This document shows, piece after piece, positions 18,002 to 26,295 of a stretch of DNA of 64,000 nt. The stretch is from Methanoregula sp. (GTDB lineage: Archaea > Halobacteriota > Methanomicrobia > Methanomicrobiales > Methanospirillaceae): positions 558,001-622,000 of the forward strand of contig JBAZQB010000001.1 of NCBI GenBank assembly GCA_041645435.1. Direction: 5' to 3'. The first letter of the stretch is position 1, and every line of letters starts with the position of its first letter. The translations under genes and the position numbers were made by a program. The notes under the pieces are model-generated. The model saw only the letters and a program-made list of their open reading frames with translations, was not told where the DNA came from and made no database searches.

Positions 18002-18454
18002 ATGAAGATCGCACCTACAATTCTCATGGTAATTCTTGCCCTGCTTGCCTGCGGGTGCACGTCAACGGTAACACCCTCGTCTGCAACACTGGCTGCGGCT
18101 ACTCCGGCAGCCGCTTTCCCAGCCACGCCGAACCTGATCGGCACCTGGACCGGCACGATGTATGGCTATGAAGAGAACATAGGATTTACTGACTATGGTA
18201 AAATGCCCATAACCCTGGTTGTGACGGAACAGCAGGGGCGGCTCTTTTCGGGTCATCTGAAGTTTGGGGTTAACCGCACCGAAACACTCGCGATGGCCGG
18301 TGTTATTGGACGCGATGGTAAGACGTTTGCCATGGTCGAGAACGTTAACGGGTATACGACCGGTGAAATTATCGGAACCGACACTATCGAATTGACCCAT
18401 GTGGACGACGCCGACCCCTACAGTGTTGCTCTGGATACGCTGAAGAGAGTGTAG
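18002..18454 (+). CDS. Hypothetical lipoprotein (150 aa)
   Basis: Exported lipid-anchored protein: signal segment MKIAPTILMVILALLACGC with the lipobox Cys at residue 19, then a Thr/Ala/Pro-rich linker and a small domain beginning NLIGTWTGTMYGYEE. The pattern (LIGTWTG, then alternating strands ending TDTIELTHV) suggests a small lipocalin-like or beta-barrel extracellular domain; this is inferred from pattern only. No known family is assigned. It lies between two membrane-protein genes on the same strand, with separate spacing, so an operon is uncertain. Confidence 0.65.
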   Translation: MKIAPTILMVILALLACGCTSTVTPSSATLAAATPAAAFPATPNLIGTWTGTMYGYEENIGFTDYGKMPITLVVTEQQGRLFSGHLKFGVNRTETLAMAGVIGRDGKTFAMVENVNGYTTGEIIGTDTIELTHVDDADPYSVALDTLKRV

Positions 18455-18628
18455 GGCGATTTTCTTTCGAGCAATGGTTCTGGGAGAGCAAATCTCCTTT
18501 TATTTTGTTCTCCCTGCAGATGATGAGGTGCAGACCCCCTCTCCTATGCGGGTTATGGAGTAAACGTTCCGGCTTACACATGCAATTGTTTTGCAAAACT
18601 TATCAGCCCATACTGCCAAAATAAGAGG

Positions 18629-19018
18629 ATGCACCCGACTCTCAAAGACACGATAGCTCTCGGTGTCATACTCTGGGTTATCGGGTATGCAATTTTAATG
18701 GGGTTGTATTACTCGCCTTTTGCAAGCAGCATGAGCTGGATAATCATCGTTGTTTCAACGCCTCTCGCCATTCTCTACACCTGGTGGTGGTTCAAAGAGC
18801 GGGATCATCATCCCCTTTCGTATTATGTGATTGTGGGGTTGGTGTGGGTGTTGATCGCATTAGTGCTCGATTACCTGTTCATTGTCTTCCTTTTCGGGAT
18901 TACGAATTATTATTCCCCTGATGTGCTCCTGTATTATGCACTTATATTCCTTGTTCCCGTAGGCGTAAGCTGGTACCTGGACTGGGCTGATATGGTAAGT
19001 TACCCTGTCGAATCGTGA
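18629..19018 (+). CDS. Hypothetical membrane protein with four helices (129 aa)
   Basis: Integral membrane protein with hydrophobic segments at about residues 10-28, 33-51, 64-92 and 98-118. It is rich in Trp and Tyr, with a charged loop FKERDHHPLS between helices 2 and 3. The family is not recognised and no catalytic motif is visible. It is followed by a 329-base gap and then the TBP gene. Confidence 0.6.
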   Translation: MHPTLKDTIALGVILWVIGYAILMGLYYSPFASSMSWIIIVVSTPLAILYTWWWFKERDHHPLSYYVIVGLVWVLIALVLDYLFIVFLFGITNYYSPDVLLYYALIFLVPVGVSWYLDWADMVSYPVES

Positions 19019-19317
19019 TACCGGGAGTCGTATTCCTGAACTGAAATGATCGGCAAGTCTTTTTAAAACCGATTGAGTCCCGGTCGTTGGAGCATCCCGC
19101 AACATAACCGGAGTATATCACCTTTTATCCGGCCGCTACCGGGTCTTAACACATTCCTGATGCACTATACATGCACCCCCAAAAAATGGTATTGGCGACA
19201 GGCAAAGAGGGAAACATTCCTTATAATGGCGAACCATTTTTCCCTAAAAAAATAAGCAACTTTGAGCGTCCCAAACCACTGCAACCGGAACATACCATAA
19301 AGGTTCTCCATCAGTAT
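19019..19317. other. Upstream region of the TBP gene
   Basis: About 300 non-coding bases before TBP. CATAAAGG-type AT elements lie near 19293-19303, which would place a transcription start near the inverted repeat at 19318. A TTATAAT stretch occurs near 19220. No coding frame is convincing. Confidence 0.35.
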
Positions 19318-19338
19318 TATGATTCAACGAGAATCATA
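19318..19338. promoter_or_regulatory. Perfect inverted repeat just before TBP start
   Basis: TATGATTC and its exact complement GAATCATA are separated by five bases (AACGA), ending nine bases before ATG 19348. Position fits an operator at the transcription start, or an mRNA hairpin in the leader; autoregulation of the general factor is an inference. Confidence 0.5.
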
Positions 19339-19347
19339 GAATAGACG

Positions 19348-19902
19348 ATGGTTGATAAGAAGTACGAATCTTTGAAGATTGAGAATATCGTAGCATCCGG
19401 AGTCATTGCCGAATCCATTGATCTTGTCGAGTTGTCAAGCAAGGTCAAGAACTGCGAGCTCAATAAGAAACGGTTTCCCGGAGCGGTCTATCGTATCGAG
19501 GATCCCAAGATTGCATCCCTGATCTTTTCGTCGGGCAAGATCGTGCTCACCGGCATCCGGAATAATAAGGCGCTTGTTGACGGGCTTGCAATTATTATCA
19601 AATCGTTGAATGAGGCAGGTATTGCGACCCTTAAAGAGCCAAAAGTTGCGATCACCAATATGGTCTGTTCCTACGATCTCGGTAAATATATCAATCTCAA
19701 CAAGGTTGTCGTCACGCTCAATGTTGAAAATATCGAGTACGAACCCGAACAGTTCCCCGGCTTGGTCTACCGGATTAAGGATCCCAAGATTGTCGTTCTT
19801 ATCTTCTCTTCAGGAAAGATCATTCTCACGGGTGGCAGGAATCTTGAAGATATCCGGAAGGGCCTTGGCGTTCTCGAGCAGAAGCTCGAAAGCATTATGT
19901 AA
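19348..19902 (+). CDS. tbp: TATA-box binding protein (TBP)
   Basis: General transcription initiation factor that bends promoter DNA and recruits TFB and RNA polymerase. The 184 residues form the two-fold TBP repeat: the first half carries FPGAVYRIEDPKIASLIFSS with GKIVLTG; the second carries FPGLVYRIKDPKIVVLIFSS with GKIILTGGRN. Both phenylalanine-containing stirrup regions are in place and length matches archaeal TBP. The gene stands alone. A perfect 8-base inverted repeat lies immediately upstream. Methanomicrobiales often carry several TBP copies; whether others exist cannot be told here. Confidence 0.97.
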   Translation: MVDKKYESLKIENIVASGVIAESIDLVELSSKVKNCELNKKRFPGAVYRIEDPKIASLIFSSGKIVLTGIRNNKALVDGLAIIIKSLNEAGIATLKEPKVAITNMVCSYDLGKYINLNKVVVTLNVENIEYEPEQFPGLVYRIKDPKIVVLIFSSGKIILTGGRNLEDIRKGLGVLEQKLESIM

Positions 19903-19906
19903 ATCA

Positions 19907-19913
19907 TTTTTTT
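19907..19913 (+). terminator. Oligo-T terminator after TBP
   Basis: Seven T residues begin four bases after the TAA stop. Confidence 0.45.
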
Positions 19914-20126
19914 ACACCGTAATATACTCCCGGGATAGCAGCAATTTCATGGGGACACGACATTTTAAAAAAACCGTTTGTGATCTTATCGCAGATGGGG
20001 TAACCCAGCCGGCTGATGATTTTCTTTCATACCTTCCCCGTAATTATCGACCGGGATTGGCAAAATCAGTACCTTCTTTGGTATATTGATTTTATGCAGG
20101 TTCCGATACCCCGGCTTTTGAATCTC

Positions 20127-21719
20127 TCATGCCGTGAATTTCCACTGCCGCACCTTTTCGAGCAAATCCTCAGGCAGCTGCCTTATAACCTGAACGGGTC
20201 CTTTGAATACGGCGCCGGAGTTGCCGTCCAGAGAGAGGATATCGCCTTCATGGAAGGAAACATCCTTGATGGTACACCGGTGCTGTGCTGGTTCAATGTT
20301 CAGGTCTGTGCAGTTTACCACGCATACTTTGCCCCGGTGCCGGGCAACGACAGCCGCATGAGAGGTGCGGGCCCCGCGGGCAGTGAGAATTCCGGCAGAA
20401 ACAACGATACCGGCAATGTCATCCGGTGTAGCAGTCTCTCTCACCAGGATAACTGGCCCCGTCTGACTGTCAAGAACTGCCCGTTCAACAGAAAACGCGA
20501 TAGATCCCTGCGCTACTCCTCCGGAGGCGGAGATGCCATATGCAATCGGGGGAGAATCAGAAAGAACCGTCTGAAGTTCAAGAGACTCGACCGGGATTTT
20601 TTTGACCCGCTCAAGCAATTCCTGTCGGCCGATAATTCCCCCTTCGCACAGTTCAACAACAATCCGTAGTTCGGCCAGCGGAGATCGTTTCCCCGTCCGG
20701 CACTGGAGAATGAACAACCTCCCTTCCTGAACCGTGAATTCCATGTCCTGCATGTCCCGATAATGCTCTTCAAGTCGTGCACCAATCTGGAGAATTTCGC
20801 GGTAGACATCCGGCAGCAGTTCGACCAGTTCAGCCTGGGTGATTGCCGAGCGTGCACCGGAGACAACATCTTCACCCTGGGAAGCAAACCGGAAATCGAT
20901 AAGAAGTTCTTTTATACCGGTCCAGGGGTTCCGGGTAAACGCAACCCCGGACCCGGAAGTTGCGCTGAAGTTGCCAAAGACCATCGCCTGGACAGTAATT
21001 GCGGTTCCTATGGATTCATCAATGCTGTGAAGGCGGCGGTATTCCACCGCTCTTATGTTCATCCAGGTATTAAGGACGGCACCAAAGGCACATTCCAGTT
21101 GCCTTCGTGCATCCGTAAGGCAGGAACGTTCCTCATCGGTCACATACAGGGATGCGTATTCACTGCAGAGCGTCCGAAGGCTCAAAAAGTCAAGTTCGCG
21201 TTCATCTGCCAGATCTTCCTCTTGAAGCGCGTTTTGCAGCAGCCGGTAATATTCCTGTTTATCATGATTAAATACACAGACACCAAAATTTTCCAAAAAA
21301 CGCCGGTAGGTATCGTACGCGAAACGGGGACTGCCGGATTTGGCAATCATCCCGTGAACTGATACCGGGGTAAGACCGACGTTGAGGATGGTATCCATGA
21401 TCCCAGGCATGGAGACCGGCGATCCGGAACGGACTGAGACCAGCAGTGGCCGTCGCTCACCCCCAAAGACCGTGCCTGTAGCCCGTTCAAGGAAGGTGAT
21501 GCCCTGACTGATGAACTGGGGTGTTTCCGGAGGTAGTGTCCGCTGACCTTCATAATATTCCCGGCACAATGCTACGGACAGGGAAAAACCGGAGGGGACC
21601 GGTATCCCCAGCGTAGCCATCGTGGCCAGACCGGCAGCCTTGTTGCCGAACTCTTCTGCCGGAAGTATATTCTGCTGCCCGAATCCGAATGTGGCAAGCC
21701 TGACAGGTTCCTTCTCCAT
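20127..21719 (-). CDS. PPDK-like ATP-grasp/phosphohistidine protein lacking the PEP-pyruvate barrel
   Basis: 530 residues that follow the first two domains of pyruvate, phosphate dikinase. The ATP-grasp half (1-340) shows GNKAAGLATM, SVRSGSPVSMPGIMDTILN, RFAYDTYRRF, GVAFTRNP and RDMQDMEFTV. The swivelling domain (about 385-505) has the phosphohistidine motif TARGARTSHAAVVAR and GDILSLDGNSG. The protein ends there: the C-terminal barrel (about 350 residues) that binds pyruvate/PEP is absent. So it can plausibly charge its His from ATP, but the acceptor is unknown. It starts six bases after the stop of a large PhoU-like protein, its likely partner. Confidence 0.85.
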   Translation of the reverse strand: MEKEPVRLATFGFGQQNILPAEEFGNKAAGLATMATLGIPVPSGFSLSVALCREYYEGQRTLPPETPQFISQGITFLERATGTVFGGERRPLLVSVRSGSPVSMPGIMDTILNVGLTPVSVHGMIAKSGSPRFAYDTYRRFLENFGVCVFNHDKQEYYRLLQNALQEEDLADERELDFLSLRTLCSEYASLYVTDEERSCLTDARRQLECAFGAVLNTWMNIRAVEYRRLHSIDESIGTAITVQAMVFGNFSATSGSGVAFTRNPWTGIKELLIDFRFASQGEDVVSGARSAITQAELVELLPDVYREILQIGARLEEHYRDMQDMEFTVQEGRLFILQCRTGKRSPLAELRIVVELCEGGIIGRQELLERVKKIPVESLELQTVLSDSPPIAYGISASGGVAQGSIAFSVERAVLDSQTGPVILVRETATPDDIAGIVVSAGILTARGARTSHAAVVARHRGKVCVVNCTDLNIEPAQHRCTIKDVSFHEGDILSLDGNSGAVFKGPVQVIRQLPEDLLEKVRQWKFTA

Positions 21720-21725
21720 GGTATA

Positions 21726-23669
21726 CTACCTGTTCATCTCCTCGAGAATGTGGTCATGCATGATATATACCGCTTTCATAAGAGAATTGGTTGACTCCTC
21801 GATAAGTCGTGCAAGTTCACGGTATACTTCCAGTTCCCGGAAATCCTGGCTTTCTTTGAAGATGATCTTACCGGTCTTCCGGAGTGCCTCATCACATTCA
21901 TGCTCAAGGCCGATCACCCGGTTGACTGCCATGAGAAAGTCCTGCATCTCGTCCTGGTTGTATCCTTTGTGAAGCGACTGGGCGGAAATGAGGACTTTTA
22001 AGTACTCCTGGCTCCCCCGGATGGAAATATCAGCCATGTTTGCCAGCTGTATGTCGGCATTTTTTGACCGGGAGATAGACGGAAGGAGCGTTATAAAAAA
22101 AGACGCTTCTTCTAAGAAGTCCAGCGCATCATCGGCTGTATGAATTAGGGAGAAGAAGAACTCCGCCTCTTCTATCCTGCGGGATAATATCCGCAGCTGC
22201 ATCACCAGCTGGTCAGCTTTACTCTCCCACAGTTTGGCATGTTTTGCATTACGTTCGAGAAAGTCCCCGTTACCCGCCTGCCTGATATGAAACAGGGAAT
22301 CGCGTATTACCGTCCCGACTTCGATAAGAAGGGAGGCATGCTCAACACAGATATCCATCATTCCCTCATGGGCGGAACGGAAGTTCCGGAGCAGTTCTGT
22401 CTTGATCTCGTCCTGGAGAAGGAGACTGGGCTGGTTCTGCAGGAGACCTGAAGAGGCAGTCTTCAGTACCCATTTGAGATATTCGACAGTCCGGTCCCGG
22501 CCGAGTAGCTGGTGAAGCGGTTCTCCGTACCGGAGCGGTACTTTGGCGGCCAGTTCGAGAGCGGAATAGACCATCTTGTCACCTCCCAGCTGGAGAAAAC
22601 CGATATGGCCGACATCGTTATCCGCCGCCCACTTGAGGATCGCGATACAGTCCTTGTTCAAGAGAAAGTTCCGGAGTTGTTTTCGCGCCCGGTTCCAGTC
22701 AACAAGGAATACGATCCGTGAGCCAAGGAATGACAGGAACTTCTCGAGGTCTGCGTTTGTGGTGGCAGTAAAGGTTCCCACTGATAAGTGGTACACCTTT
22801 TTCTCAAACTGATCGCTTCCCCGACGGGTGAGCGTATCCTGCCACCGGACCTGCCAGTCATTGAACAGGCTCTGGAAAAAATCGAGCCGCTGCATGTGGA
22901 TATCGGTATAGACAATTGAAACGGTCATTCCCTGGACCGTAATTACCAGCACATGGGCATCAGTAATGCCGATATCATTCTGGATCAGGAGTTTCTCACC
23001 GGCCCGGGTTGCCGTGGTACCAAGGCCCGGATGATCGAATTTCAGGGGGGCCGTGCGATTCACTCCGGCCATGAATGCCCGGACAAAGACCTCGTCATCC
23101 TTCTCAAGCATGTAGGTCAGGGCGCCATCAATGGTCTCCCGCGCAAGGGATGCCTGGAGCACGTTGAGCTCCCGGTGCAGGTCCATAACAAGGAGATGGA
23201 GACTGTCACCCGCCGACCGGTCACCAGAGGTTAAAAGACGGATTTCCTGCCGGTCGATACAGCCACTCTTTCTGGATTGCACGCTACTGAAGAGAGCTTT
23301 TTTCCGTTCTGCAAAGGTACTGTCGACAGGTTTCTGCCCGGTAAGGAACGGTGCAATCATCTCGTCCGTGCAGGTCTCCATTGATGAGATAATTTCTGCG
23401 AGAAAAGGAATTGCATATTCCCCCCTGCCTGTTGCCTGTGAAGCCGCTATGACCGAATCGAGATCACGGTTCTCGATCCCCGCTGTTTCACGTTCTGTCC
23501 TGAGCGTCGGGTAGTCGCGGTCAGGGTGAGCTGCCCGTTCTGCGGCTGTCTGAAGTAATGTAAAATAATACTTTATCCGGTCATTGGCCAGCAGGGAAGT
23601 ATTTACCAAGGCCGGCAGGAGCAATCCGTCTTCTCCAAGTTCCCGGATGATGACTTGTTTTTCTGTCAT
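21726..23669 (-). CDS. Large protein with C-terminal PhoU/DUF47-like helical domain
   Basis: 647-residue cytoplasmic protein. The C-terminal part (about 425-647) is all-helical and resembles PhoU/DUF47 phosphate regulators: acidic and His residues in paired bundles (ESKADQLVMQLRILSRRIEE, HTADDALDFLEEASF, LEHECDEALRKTGKIIF). The N-terminal 400 residues are not recognised; they include a probable alpha/beta region (ITDAHVLVITVQGMTVSIVYTDIH) and a segment WNRARKQLRNFLLNKDCIAI. It is the first gene of a two-gene operon with the PPDK-like protein. A phosphate- or phosphorelay-related role is inferred from the neighbours and PhoU similarity only. Confidence 0.75.
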   Translation of the reverse strand: MTEKQVIIRELGEDGLLLPALVNTSLLANDRIKYYFTLLQTAAERAAHPDRDYPTLRTERETAGIENRDLDSVIAASQATGRGEYAIPFLAEIISSMETCTDEMIAPFLTGQKPVDSTFAERKKALFSSVQSRKSGCIDRQEIRLLTSGDRSAGDSLHLLVMDLHRELNVLQASLARETIDGALTYMLEKDDEVFVRAFMAGVNRTAPLKFDHPGLGTTATRAGEKLLIQNDIGITDAHVLVITVQGMTVSIVYTDIHMQRLDFFQSLFNDWQVRWQDTLTRRGSDQFEKKVYHLSVGTFTATTNADLEKFLSFLGSRIVFLVDWNRARKQLRNFLLNKDCIAILKWAADNDVGHIGFLQLGGDKMVYSALELAAKVPLRYGEPLHQLLGRDRTVEYLKWVLKTASSGLLQNQPSLLLQDEIKTELLRNFRSAHEGMMDICVEHASLLIEVGTVIRDSLFHIRQAGNGDFLERNAKHAKLWESKADQLVMQLRILSRRIEEAEFFFSLIHTADDALDFLEEASFFITLLPSISRSKNADIQLANMADISIRGSQEYLKVLISAQSLHKGYNQDEMQDFLMAVNRVIGLEHECDEALRKTGKIIFKESQDFRELEVYRELARLIEESTNSLMKAVYIMHDHILEEMNR

Positions 23670-24121
23670 GGTGTATCTCTGATGGGATCGACTATTGTTC
23701 CAACGATATGATATTATAAAAAAGTATTTTTACATCAATCGTTCCGCCAATATCGTGACAGGAAAACATATGCGTCCTGTCTGGTGTGCATAATAATAGG
23801 TCATCCTGCAGGAATCCTGACTGGACAATGGGAATTGATACCTTGCAGAAAAAACCCGGAGAAAATCCAGACCCTTGAATAAAAAAACTGAACTCTGGAG
23901 AGAACCTTGTTTTTCAAAACTAAATAAAACACATCTTGATGAAAGCGACGGTGAATATTTTCTGAACAAACCCGGTGCTTAGCAAAGTCCGTCTGATCGT
24001 ACTAGAAATTCTGACTTGATTCTTGTTTCCATGATTGTATGAAAAGGAGTGACTGCTAGAGTTCTGCCTGGCGTTAAGTGAATTTTCGAATGATTTTACG
24101 AGGGTACGTAAAAAAGAGGAC
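23670..24121. other. Intergenic region upstream of the PhoU-like/PPDK-like operon
   Basis: 452 bases between the operon start (23669) and the 3' end of ilvN. It includes a TATA element (23711-23724). The rest is AT-rich; short frames on the minus strand (23730-23969, 23920-24225) show no protein-like pattern and one runs into ilvN, so they are not called. Confidence 0.45.
23711..23724 (-). promoter_or_regulatory. TATA element of the PhoU-like/PPDK-like operon
   Basis: On the minus strand TTTTTTATAATAT lies about 45 bases before the ATG at 23669, a suitable distance for an archaeal TATA box with a short leader. Confidence 0.5.
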
Positions 24122-24625
24122 TTATTTTGTACTACTGACGGTCTTTGACCCGCGGAGGATCCCAATCGTTCCGGTCCGGACAAACTCTTTGACGCCGTAC
24201 TGGCGCAGGAGTTTTTCGAGTGCATCGATCTTTTCCGTATCGCCGATTACCTGGAGGATGATTGACTTCGGGCTCACATCAACAATCGATGCCCGGAAGA
24301 TCGTAGCGATCTGCATGATCTCTGCCCGGGAGGATCCCTGTTCCGCGGTAACCTTGATAAGGGCGAGTTCCCGTTCCACCCGCTCGTTTTCGGTCAGGTC
24401 CGAAACCTTGATGATATCGATCAGCTTGTTGAGCTGTTTCATCACCTGCTCAACCTTGGCATCGTCACCGATCACCACAATGGTGATCCGGCTCATGCCC
24501 GGTTCTTCACAGGGTCCGACAGCCAGGCTCTCGATGTTGAACCCCCGGCGCGAGAAGAGCCCGGTGACCCTTGAGAGGACACCGGCCTTGTTCTCGACAA
24601 GGATCGACAGGGTGTGCGGCTTCAT
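24122..24625 (-). CDS. ilvN: Acetolactate synthase small (regulatory) subunit
   Basis: Regulatory subunit of acetohydroxyacid synthase, conferring branched-chain amino acid feedback control. The 167 residues contain an N-terminal ACT domain (MKPHTLSILVENKAGVLSRV, then GLFSRRGFNIESLAVG) and the family's C-terminal ACT-like half with the SRAEIMQIATIFRASIVDV segment. The start ATG overlaps the large-subunit stop by four bases (24622-24625). It is the third gene of the cimA-ilvB-ilvN operon. Confidence 0.96.
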   Translation of the reverse strand: MKPHTLSILVENKAGVLSRVTGLFSRRGFNIESLAVGPCEEPGMSRITIVVIGDDAKVEQVMKQLNKLIDIIKVSDLTENERVERELALIKVTAEQGSSRAEIMQIATIFRASIVDVSPKSIILQVIGDTEKIDALEKLLRQYGVKEFVRTGTIGILRGSKTVSSTK

Positions 24626-26295
24626 CGCGGGTGCCCTCCGATCATCTCGTTGATGGCAGCACCGGCCGGGACCATGGGGAACACATTCTCTTCCCGCTCG
24701 ATCCGGAAGTCCATGACAAACGGGCCATCGCAGTCGAGCGAAGCATGGAAAGCCGGAAGTACATCTTCAGGCGTCTCGACCCTCATACCTTCGATGCCGT
24801 ATGCCTGGCCAATCTTCACGAAATCAACGGGTGGAAGTTCGGTAAACGAGTAGCGGTGGTCGAAGAAAAGCTCCTGCCATTGCCGGACCATGCCGAGATA
24901 CATGTTGTTTAAGATCGCGATCTTCACCGGGATCTTGTTCGCTGCAACCGTTCCCATCTCCTGGATGTTCATCTGGATACTGCCATCACCGGCAATCACA
25001 AAGGTCGGGACATCCGGCCTTGCAAAATGTGCGCCAATGCCCGCAGGGAACCCAAAGCCCATGGTACCCAGTCCGCCGGAGGTAATCCAGGTTCGCGGGT
25101 TGTGGAAGCAGAAGTGCTGCGCAGTCCACATCTGGTTCTGGCCGACTTCTGAGACGATCACCGCTTTGTCCTTCACCAGATCGCTCAGGGTCCGGATGAC
25201 AAACTGCGGGTGCAGGCCCCCGGTTGACGGGCACTTAAGCGGGTGGTGCTGTTTCCAGTGCTTGATCTTCTTTAACCAGATGTCATGGGCATCCTGCTTC
25301 TTCATAAGCGCAAGAATATCCTTTAAGACCGCTTTCACATCCCCAACTATCGGCACGTCCACCCGTTTGTTCTTGCCGATCTCGGCCGGATCGATATCGA
25401 TATGGATGATCTTTGCGTGGGGAGCAAACGTATCGATCTTCCCGGTCACGCGGTCATCAAACCGGGCCCCGATGGCGATGATGAGATCACATTCCGTGAC
25501 CGCAAAATTTGCATATTCTGTGCCATGCATACCGAGCATGCCGAGATTGAGCGGGTGGTGACAGGGAATGCAGCCGATGCCCATCAGGGTAGTCGTGACC
25601 GGAACCGATGCCAGTGTTGCAAACTCTATGAGCTCGGGCGAGGCATTGGATGAGATGATGCCACCGCCGGCATAGATGAGCGGGCGCTCTGCATGACCGA
25701 GCAGTTCGAGTGCTTTTTCGATCTGGCGCTTGTGGCCCTTATAGGTGGGATTGTAGCCGCGAAGTGTGACCTTCTCAGGTAACTTCACATCTTCGGCCAT
25801 GCCGGTACTCACATCCTTGGGGATGTCGATTAAGACCGGGCCCGGCCTTCCGGTTCCGGCGATATAGAACGCTTCCTGGACAACCCGGCTGACATCGCCG
25901 GCACTCTTTACCAGGTAATTGTGCTTGGTGATAGGCAGGGTGATACCGGTGATATCCGATTCCTGGAACGCGTCGTTGCCGAGAAGATTTGTCGGAACCT
26001 GGCCGGTGATAGCTACTACCGGGGTGGAGTCCATGTAGGACGTGGCAATACCGGTGACAAGGTTACATGCACCGGGGCCTGATGTGGCGAGGCATACCCC
26101 TACACGACCGCTAGCCCGTGCATACCCGTCTGCGGCATGCGCTGCTGCCTGTTCGTGCCGTACGAGGAGGTGCCGTAATGGTGAATCATAGAGTTCATCA
26201 TAGATCGGCAAGACCACTCCGCCAGGATATCCAAAGATAATTTCAGTACCTTCGCGCAGGAGTGATTCAACGAGTATTTTTGCCCCGGTTTTCAT
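24622..26295 (-). CDS. ilvB: Acetolactate synthase large (catalytic) subunit
   Basis: ThDP-dependent catalytic subunit making 2-acetolactate or 2-aceto-2-hydroxybutyrate for valine, leucine and isoleucine synthesis. The 557 residues show the catalytic Glu region LLVRHEQAAAHAADGYAR near residue 48, the central domain with GARFDDRVTGK, and the ThDP/metal motif GDGSIQMNIQE near 445 followed by NNMYLGMVRQWQ. Its start overlaps the upstream citramalate synthase stop by four bases (ATGA at 26292-26295) and its stop overlaps ilvN, so the operon is strongly coupled. Confidence 0.97.
   Translation of the reverse strand: MKTGAKILVESLLREGTEIIFGYPGGVVLPIYDELYDSPLRHLLVRHEQAAAHAADGYARASGRVGVCLATSGPGACNLVTGIATSYMDSTPVVAITGQVPTNLLGNDAFQESDITGITLPITKHNYLVKSAGDVSRVVQEAFYIAGTGRPGPVLIDIPKDVSTGMAEDVKLPEKVTLRGYNPTYKGHKRQIEKALELLGHAERPLIYAGGGIISSNASPELIEFATLASVPVTTTLMGIGCIPCHHPLNLGMLGMHGTEYANFAVTECDLIIAIGARFDDRVTGKIDTFAPHAKIIHIDIDPAEIGKNKRVDVPIVGDVKAVLKDILALMKKQDAHDIWLKKIKHWKQHHPLKCPSTGGLHPQFVIRTLSDLVKDKAVIVSEVGQNQMWTAQHFCFHNPRTWITSGGLGTMGFGFPAGIGAHFARPDVPTFVIAGDGSIQMNIQEMGTVAANKIPVKIAILNNMYLGMVRQWQELFFDHRYSFTELPPVDFVKIGQAYGIEGMRVETPEDVLPAFHASLDCDGPFVMDFRIEREENVFPMVPAGAAINEMIGGHPR

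Noticed and set aside
20016..20669. 217-codon plus-strand open frame
   Set aside because: Antisense to the end of the PPDK-like gene; no protein-like pattern.
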